Shown: positions 27,649-32,470 of the stretch, one piece after another
How the letters are laid out: each line of letters begins with the position of its first letter
Numbering within the stretch: the stretch's first letter is position 1
Assembly (NCBI GenBank): GCA_030426005.1
Contig: JAUHZM010000003.1
Span: 1 to 32,470, forward strand
DNA length: 32,470 nt
Direction: 5' to 3'
From: Gammaproteobacteria bacterium
GTDB lineage: Bacteria > Pseudomonadota > Gammaproteobacteria > Arenicellales > Arenicellaceae
Position numbers and translations under genes: made by a program
The notes under the pieces: model-generated
Database searches by the model: none
Seen by the model: the letters and a program-made list of their open reading frames with translations, nothing else
Told to the model about the DNA's origin: nothing

Positions 27649-28449
27649 ATGTTGATATCTTCTCCCAGCGTAGTCCTCAAATTTGGCGGTTCCGTGCTGC
27701 ACAGCCCTGCGGATTTCCCCTCGGTGATGAGCGAAATTCAAAGGTATCTGGATCAGGACACCAAAGTCGTTGTGGTGGTGTCTGCGTTTTACGGGGTCAC
27801 CGAAACATTGATTGCGCGTGCCAACACTGAGAACCTCAGCACAGACAGTGTGGCCTATGCTGAGCTGGTGGCCAGTGGAGAAATGCGCTCCGCGGAAGAA
27901 TTAACCCAGTATCTACGCAAACACAAACTGCCTGCCGCGGTTGCAACGCCAAAAGCCTTAGGCTTCACCGCAGAGGGACCACGCACCAGTGCCACACCAC
28001 AAAGTATGCAGCCACAGGCTTTACAAAAAGCACTGAACTCAGCATCCGTTCTCGTAGTACCAGGCTTCTCGGCGATCGACAGCCAAGGTGACTGTGTGTT
28101 ACTCGGTCGAGGAGGTAGTGATATCAGCGCTGTGTGTCTGGCAGAAACGCTGGGGTTACATGCCGTGTGCTTACTCAAGGATGTGGATGGCCTCTACGAT
28201 AGAGACCCAAACCGATTCACCGCAGCACAGCGCTTAACTCACGTTGACTACGCAACGGCTAAATTACTCGGCGGTGAATTGATTCAGCCTGAGGCGATTG
28301 ATTTTGCGCAGAGCAAGAATATTTGCATTGAGATTGCCGCCATTGGCAAGCCAGGGCGATCCCTGATTGGAGAAGCCAAGCTCGCTCGGGCCACTAGGCC
28401 TGCGGAGAGACCGGTAGCGAACCTAGTCGCCGATGAGTTGATTGCCTGA
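27649..28449 (+). CDS. Aspartokinase-like amino acid kinase, 266 aa, without ACT domains
   Basis: VVLKFGGSVL...VVVVVSAFYGVTETLI; GRGGSDISAVCLAETLGLHAVCLLKDVDGLYDRDPNRF; ends shortly after the kinase domain. Confidence 0.8.
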   Translation: MLISSPSVVLKFGGSVLHSPADFPSVMSEIQRYLDQDTKVVVVVSAFYGVTETLIARANTENLSTDSVAYAELVASGEMRSAEELTQYLRKHKLPAAVATPKALGFTAEGPRTSATPQSMQPQALQKALNSASVLVVPGFSAIDSQGDCVLLGRGGSDISAVCLAETLGLHAVCLLKDVDGLYDRDPNRFTAAQRLTHVDYATAKLLGGELIQPEAIDFAQSKNICIEIAAIGKPGRSLIGEAKLARATRPAERPVANLVADELIA

Positions 28450-28462
28450 TCGACGATGTTGT

Positions 28463-29503
28463 TTAGGGCCGAACAAAGCGCCGAACCACGTCAGTAAAAT
28501 CAGTAAACAGTCCGTCTATTTGAATCTCGTCGAATAAGACCAACATTAAGCGCTCGGCATCCACACCATCTGGCAGTGAATCCACTCGAAATGTATAGGC
28601 ATGCACCGCCAGGCCTACGTCGTGTGCACGTGCCACCAGATCGGTTGGCTTGCCGGAACCCGGGTCGATCACCTGTGGAATCCACGGGCCAATTCCGTCA
28701 GCCACTTTGGCGATTTGCTGTAAGCCTTCAGTTGTTTGCAGCATCGTGTAATCCGTGCTCGACTCGCCCCAGCTGTTTTCCCCAATTAACTGAATCAACT
28801 TCACCTTAGCGTTTAACTCAGTGCGCAAGCGCTGGGTTTCAGTAAAGTCAAAACACTGAACATAGATTTTCTTCGCGGCATCATCCAACTCATGTTGGCG
28901 TAGAACGCCAAGCACAATCTTGCTGATATCCGCACCCTGTGCTCGGTGCCAGGCTGGGGACTTAATTTCCGGATAGTAGCCAACTTGCTTATCAAACTGG
29001 CGGTTCAGCTGCGCGATCAGTTCGAGTTGTTCTTCGAATGTGGCGATCTTAAATCCCGCTTCACCCTGATAACGGTCTTTGAATACCGGAGTGCCGTCCA
29101 ATTGACGTCGCTCATGCACAGTTAGTGTCTTGAGCTCCGCTAAGGTGAAGTCAAAGGCGTAATAACGGCCATCCTCGCGGCGACGATCTGGAAAAAGCGA
29201 CGCCACATTGGTCACCGTATCCAGATGTATGTCGTGTAGAACCACCGGCACTAAATCGCGCGACAGCACTAAATCCTGCTCCACGTAATCCGCGCCATGA
29301 GCGAAGGCCAGCGTGGCTGCCTCCAAGGTGTGTTCCGGCAGGTAACCAGAAGCACCGCGGTGCGCGATGACTTCTGGCTTACTGTGCACGATGGGTACCA
29401 TCATCAAATTCAAAATCACAGCCATCAACGCTGGCCGGGCAAAAAGCCGCGTTACAAACAGACCAACACCACGTTGCCGTTTTTGACTTTGATCGGTATA
29501 CAT
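28463..29503 (-). CDS. glpQ: Glycerophosphodiester phosphodiesterase, periplasmic
   Basis: Signal peptide ALMAVILNLMMVPIVHS; KPEVIAHRGASGYLPEHTLEAATLAFAHGADYVEQDLVLSRDLVPVVLHD; GlpQ-type YPEIKSPAWH. Confidence 0.92.
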   Translation of the reverse strand: MYTDQSQKRQRGVGLFVTRLFARPALMAVILNLMMVPIVHSKPEVIAHRGASGYLPEHTLEAATLAFAHGADYVEQDLVLSRDLVPVVLHDIHLDTVTNVASLFPDRRREDGRYYAFDFTLAELKTLTVHERRQLDGTPVFKDRYQGEAGFKIATFEEQLELIAQLNRQFDKQVGYYPEIKSPAWHRAQGADISKIVLGVLRQHELDDAAKKIYVQCFDFTETQRLRTELNAKVKLIQLIGENSWGESSTDYTMLQTTEGLQQIAKVADGIGPWIPQVIDPGSGKPTDLVARAHDVGLAVHAYTFRVDSLPDGVDAERLMLVLFDEIQIDGLFTDFTDVVRRFVRP

Positions 29504-32470
29504 AGTTCATCTTCATCCGGGTTATCAAATATATTGGTCGCGTTGTCGGCAGGCGCGGAGGTCTGGTCTAAACTCGCCACATAGGAAATCAGCTGCTCCA
29601 CTGCCCGTTCCGACATACTGCCGACACGCAAATGCGCTTGCGCTTTTTGCACGTCTTCTGGACGACTAATCGTAACCTCATCCAATACCGCGATGCCACC
29701 CGAATAGCGAATCGAGACTTCATTATTTGTTCCCGGTTCTAAGTCGATGGTCAGTGAGCGCGTTTCAACAAAGTTGACGTCCTGACCGGCAACTTTAGGT
29801 AAGTCCTGTGCGACCAAGCTTTGTTCTGCCCCACCATTGACCGACACCAACCAGCGACCAGGAACGGCTGCATTGAGTCGTTCGTTGGCACCGAAACGTA
29901 AGCGAATACGCCCCTGCCCACCAGCTCCACCGTCAACATCGTCAAAGGTAAGTTCGCCGCCGTCGTCAATGCGCACACCGCCCGCACCACGTAAATAGGA
30001 GTAGCCAACCTGAGTATACAGATCTGCGAAACTGATCTCACCGTCTTCGGCTTGCAGCACCGTGCCACCAACTGTATTGAACACGTCTGATAGTTGCGCA
30101 GCACTCCCGTCATGCAAATATGGCGCGCTGTCGAACACGCCGAGCAAGGACGGCGTTTTAATTCCCGGTAGTGTGTCACCAAGTCGTTGGCCCGAGTGTA
30201 TACGCAAAGTGCCTACGTCGTGGACGTTGCCGTCCGTATAGGCCGAACCACTGTGGCAAGACTGACACCCTTCAGCCACAAACGCCGTTTTGCCAGCCTG
30301 TGCCGCTTGGCTCAATCCGCCGCCTGACGCGCGATATGGGCTACGAGGTAACGACTCTTTACCAAGGCGGCTAACATACGCGGCCAAGGCATCTAGCTCG
30401 GCACTCAGACCGGCTTTTTCGCTACCCAGCGGGGTATTCGCATGTGCGAACTCTGCGTCGGTCATCAAGCCCTGTCCACCAAAGGCGTTACGTATGTCAT
30501 GCTCGAAATCCTGAATCTCATCAAAATTGGCAGACCAATGCACATTGCCAAATCGCGTGCCGCCGCGACCTCTGAGTGAGATATTGTTACGAATTCCCTC
30601 GCCGCGCCCAGAAAAGTCCCAGGTTCGTCCATCATGCCCACCATCAATGTGGCAGGTGGCACAACTAATATATCCTTCAGCGCTCATTTTACCGACCGGT
30701 TGGCTGTCCTGCAGTCCATTGAATGCGTTGTAAAACACTTGCAAGCCAGTCAGTTGCTGGTCGGTGAATACTTCGTTCGCGACGGTGCTTTGAGTTGCCT
30801 TTGCAGGACTGATGACACCAGAACTGAGATCAAATGCGGTGACCGTACGCTCCGTGTAGTTCTTCGCAAACAATTTGTCGCGCGTGCCATCGAAACACAG
30901 ACTTTGGGCCGCCAAACCACTTTGAATCAAACTTTGACTGCCCGTGAATTGACCTTCTCCGGTCAACCCCAACACAGACACACTATTTTTGCCCTGCAAG
31001 GCGACAAACAAGTACTGACCGTTATCACTGATCGCGACACCGGAAGGCGAATCGGCATTGTCGAAATCGAAGCGACGATCACGTAACTCCTGGCCGGAAT
31101 CCAAGTCTAATACCATGAGCATCGTGCGCACAGTATTGTCGTCGTCCAGATCCTGACCCAAGCCATTCGCCAGCCCACGGTCTACGTTGTCTTTCTTGGC
31201 AGTGACATACGCCAGCGTGCCGGCCGAATTGATTACGATGCCAGCCAAATAATTTGGCAGACCACGCCCTTCATCTAGCTGGTCATCCACTAGGTGTTTT
31301 TCGAGGCGAAACGTATTGCTGTGCTGCCAGGTCGCCAAATTAATCTGATACACCTCGCCCCAGTGATCGCTCGAGATAAATCGTGTGACCAACAACTGAT
31401 TTCCATCGGGGGACACTGACATGGCACGCGGCGTCGGACCTACAGCGAGGTATTGCACACTGTCACCCAGATTTCGTTGGGTATTAATTCGTGCAACCTG
31501 GCCAGAACTGTATAGACTCACATACGCGGTTTGTCCATCCGGTGCGTGTACGATGTGGCTAGGTCCGCTGCCATAGGGGAGCTGAATCATATGGACCTGC
31601 GATCCATTCTGGTCAAATACATACAAGCGATCTTCATTAAATGACGTGACCCAGTACTCGCCATCACTGGATTCGGATATGCCTAAGGGTTTATTCGGTC
31701 CCGTCACTTCCCAGTCGATCGCCAATGAATCTGCACTCAGCTTAGTCAGCGAATCATTGTCTGGGTTCACCACCAACACACTGCCCGTGTCTGCACTACA
31801 GAATGCTTGTGACGAGTGCGCACCGGCTGGTGTACTAGCAGTGAGCGCTTCGACCACAATCCGCTCACGCAAAAGGCCGGAAGTACCATTCACGTTACGA
31901 GCTCGCAGATTGACAGAGTACTCCCCGGCCGCGTCAAAGCTAAATGTGCGGCTGGATGAGCTCTGCCAGACAGGCGTTTCCGAGTCCAAGGCAAGTTGAA
32001 ACTCAGTGGCGCCAGCGGCTTGAATCGACACGGTAACATTTTGACCAACCGTAACCGTTCTAGAAGGCGTCACGCTGACTTGTGAAATCTGCGGGCCCTC
32101 TACTGGCGTCACAACATTGCCTGTCGAAAAGCGAAATGAATAGGGTTGCATTGCATTGCCAGCCGCGTCCAAAATACCGCTCGTAAACACGACCTCATAC
32201 GTCGTATTTGGCTCCAGCTCGTCGAGCGGCTCCACCGTCAACATACCGGTATGCGAAATCACATAATCGATATTCACTTTGTCACCACCGACTTCCGTTA
32301 GCGTCAATGTTTCGGCTTCACCTGGATCAGCGGTGGCGGTCACCACAACGGTTTGGGAGCGCAGCGTCTCTGGTATCGAGAATCCTAACGGCACATCAAC
32401 AGGGTAATTCGTCTGGTTTGGCCGCGGAATATGATACGCAATGTACGGCGCTCGTGTATCCGGTGCCGAT
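29452..32470 (-). CDS. Multidomain di-heme cytochrome c peroxidase/MauG-like protein with Ig-like and YVTN-type beta-propeller domains, N-terminus beyond the right edge
   Basis: Propeller repeats (GSVLVVNPDNDSLTKLSADSLAIDWEV; MSVSPDGNQLLVTRF; VAISDNGQYLFVALQGKNSVSVLG); CATCH (30649-30663) and CQSCH (30253-30267) heme motifs. The frame stays open upstream of the track's GTG (32394) to 32470, reading SAPDTRAPYIAYHIPRPNQTNYPVDVPLGFSIPETL. Confidence 0.82.
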   Translation of the reverse strand, partial: SAPDTRAPYIAYHIPRPNQTNYPVDVPLGFSIPETLRSQTVVVTATADPGEAETLTLTEVGGDKVNIDYVISHTGMLTVEPLDELEPNTTYEVVFTSGILDAAGNAMQPYSFRFSTGNVVTPVEGPQISQVSVTPSRTVTVGQNVTVSIQAAGATEFQLALDSETPVWQSSSSRTFSFDAAGEYSVNLRARNVNGTSGLLRERIVVEALTASTPAGAHSSQAFCSADTGSVLVVNPDNDSLTKLSADSLAIDWEVTGPNKPLGISESSDGEYWVTSFNEDRLYVFDQNGSQVHMIQLPYGSGPSHIVHAPDGQTAYVSLYSSGQVARINTQRNLGDSVQYLAVGPTPRAMSVSPDGNQLLVTRFISSDHWGEVYQINLATWQHSNTFRLEKHLVDDQLDEGRGLPNYLAGIVINSAGTLAYVTAKKDNVDRGLANGLGQDLDDDNTVRTMLMVLDLDSGQELRDRRFDFDNADSPSGVAISDNGQYLFVALQGKNSVSVLGLTGEGQFTGSQSLIQSGLAAQSLCFDGTRDKLFAKNYTERTVTAFDLSSGVISPAKATQSTVANEVFTDQQLTGLQVFYNAFNGLQDSQPVGKMSAEGYISCATCHIDGGHDGRTWDFSGRGEGIRNNISLRGRGGTRFGNVHWSANFDEIQDFEHDIRNAFGGQGLMTDAEFAHANTPLGSEKAGLSAELDALAAYVSRLGKESLPRSPYRASGGGLSQAAQAGKTAFVAEGCQSCHSGSAYTDGNVHDVGTLRIHSGQRLGDTLPGIKTPSLLGVFDSAPYLHDGSAAQLSDVFNTVGGTVLQAEDGEISFADLYTQVGYSYLRGAGGVRIDDGGELTFDDVDGGAGGQGRIRLRFGANERLNAAVPGRWLVSVNGGAEQSLVAQDLPKVAGQDVNFVETRSLTIDLEPGTNNEVSIRYSGGIAVLDEVTISRPEDVQKAQAHLRVGSMSERAVEQLISYVASLDQTSAPADNATNIFDNPDEDELCIPIKVKNGNVVLVCL

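Noticed and set aside
1-32470. CRISPR arrays, transposases, integrases, toxin-antitoxin or phage genes
   Set aside because: No regularly spaced repeats, terminal inverted repeats or mobile-element proteins were seen; the gene content looks like stable chromosome.

Overview
This is a gammaproteobacterial-type chromosomal window, almost fully coding. I see no phage, transposon, CRISPR array, tRNA or rRNA. From left to right it contains: a partial gcvH; an Fe(III) ABC transporter fbpA-fbpB pair (no ATPase in the window) preceded by a Fur-box-like site and convergent with fur; a PhnD-like orphan binding protein divergent from fur; the conserved ubiH-pepP-ygfB / TIGR02449-zapA-6S RNA-fau (ygfA) locus; a lipoprotein cyclophilin; an SDR epimerase / GlpD-like FAD oxidoreductase / GT4 glycosyltransferase run; an opposing MOSC + flippase-like/beta-propeller fusion pair; gdhA; MATE + topoisomerase IB; a LbH acyltransferase; slyD; a small orphan ORF with its own apparent promoter and terminator; a B12-binding radical SAM protein with tcdA; tatD; a CinA-N/MoaB-like protein; a short ACT-less aspartokinase-like protein; glpQ; and a large multidomain di-heme cytochrome/beta-propeller protein that runs off the right edge. 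The best candidates for something undescribed are the flippase/propeller fusion with its neighbouring sugar/glycerol-phosphate/glycosyltransferase genes, the compact small-ORF transcription unit at about 22.5-23.0 kb, the hairpin-rich spacer at about 10.0-10.2 kb, and the di-heme propeller protein coupled to glpQ. No clear defence or mobile system is visible. All family calls are from reading the translations; no database search was run.
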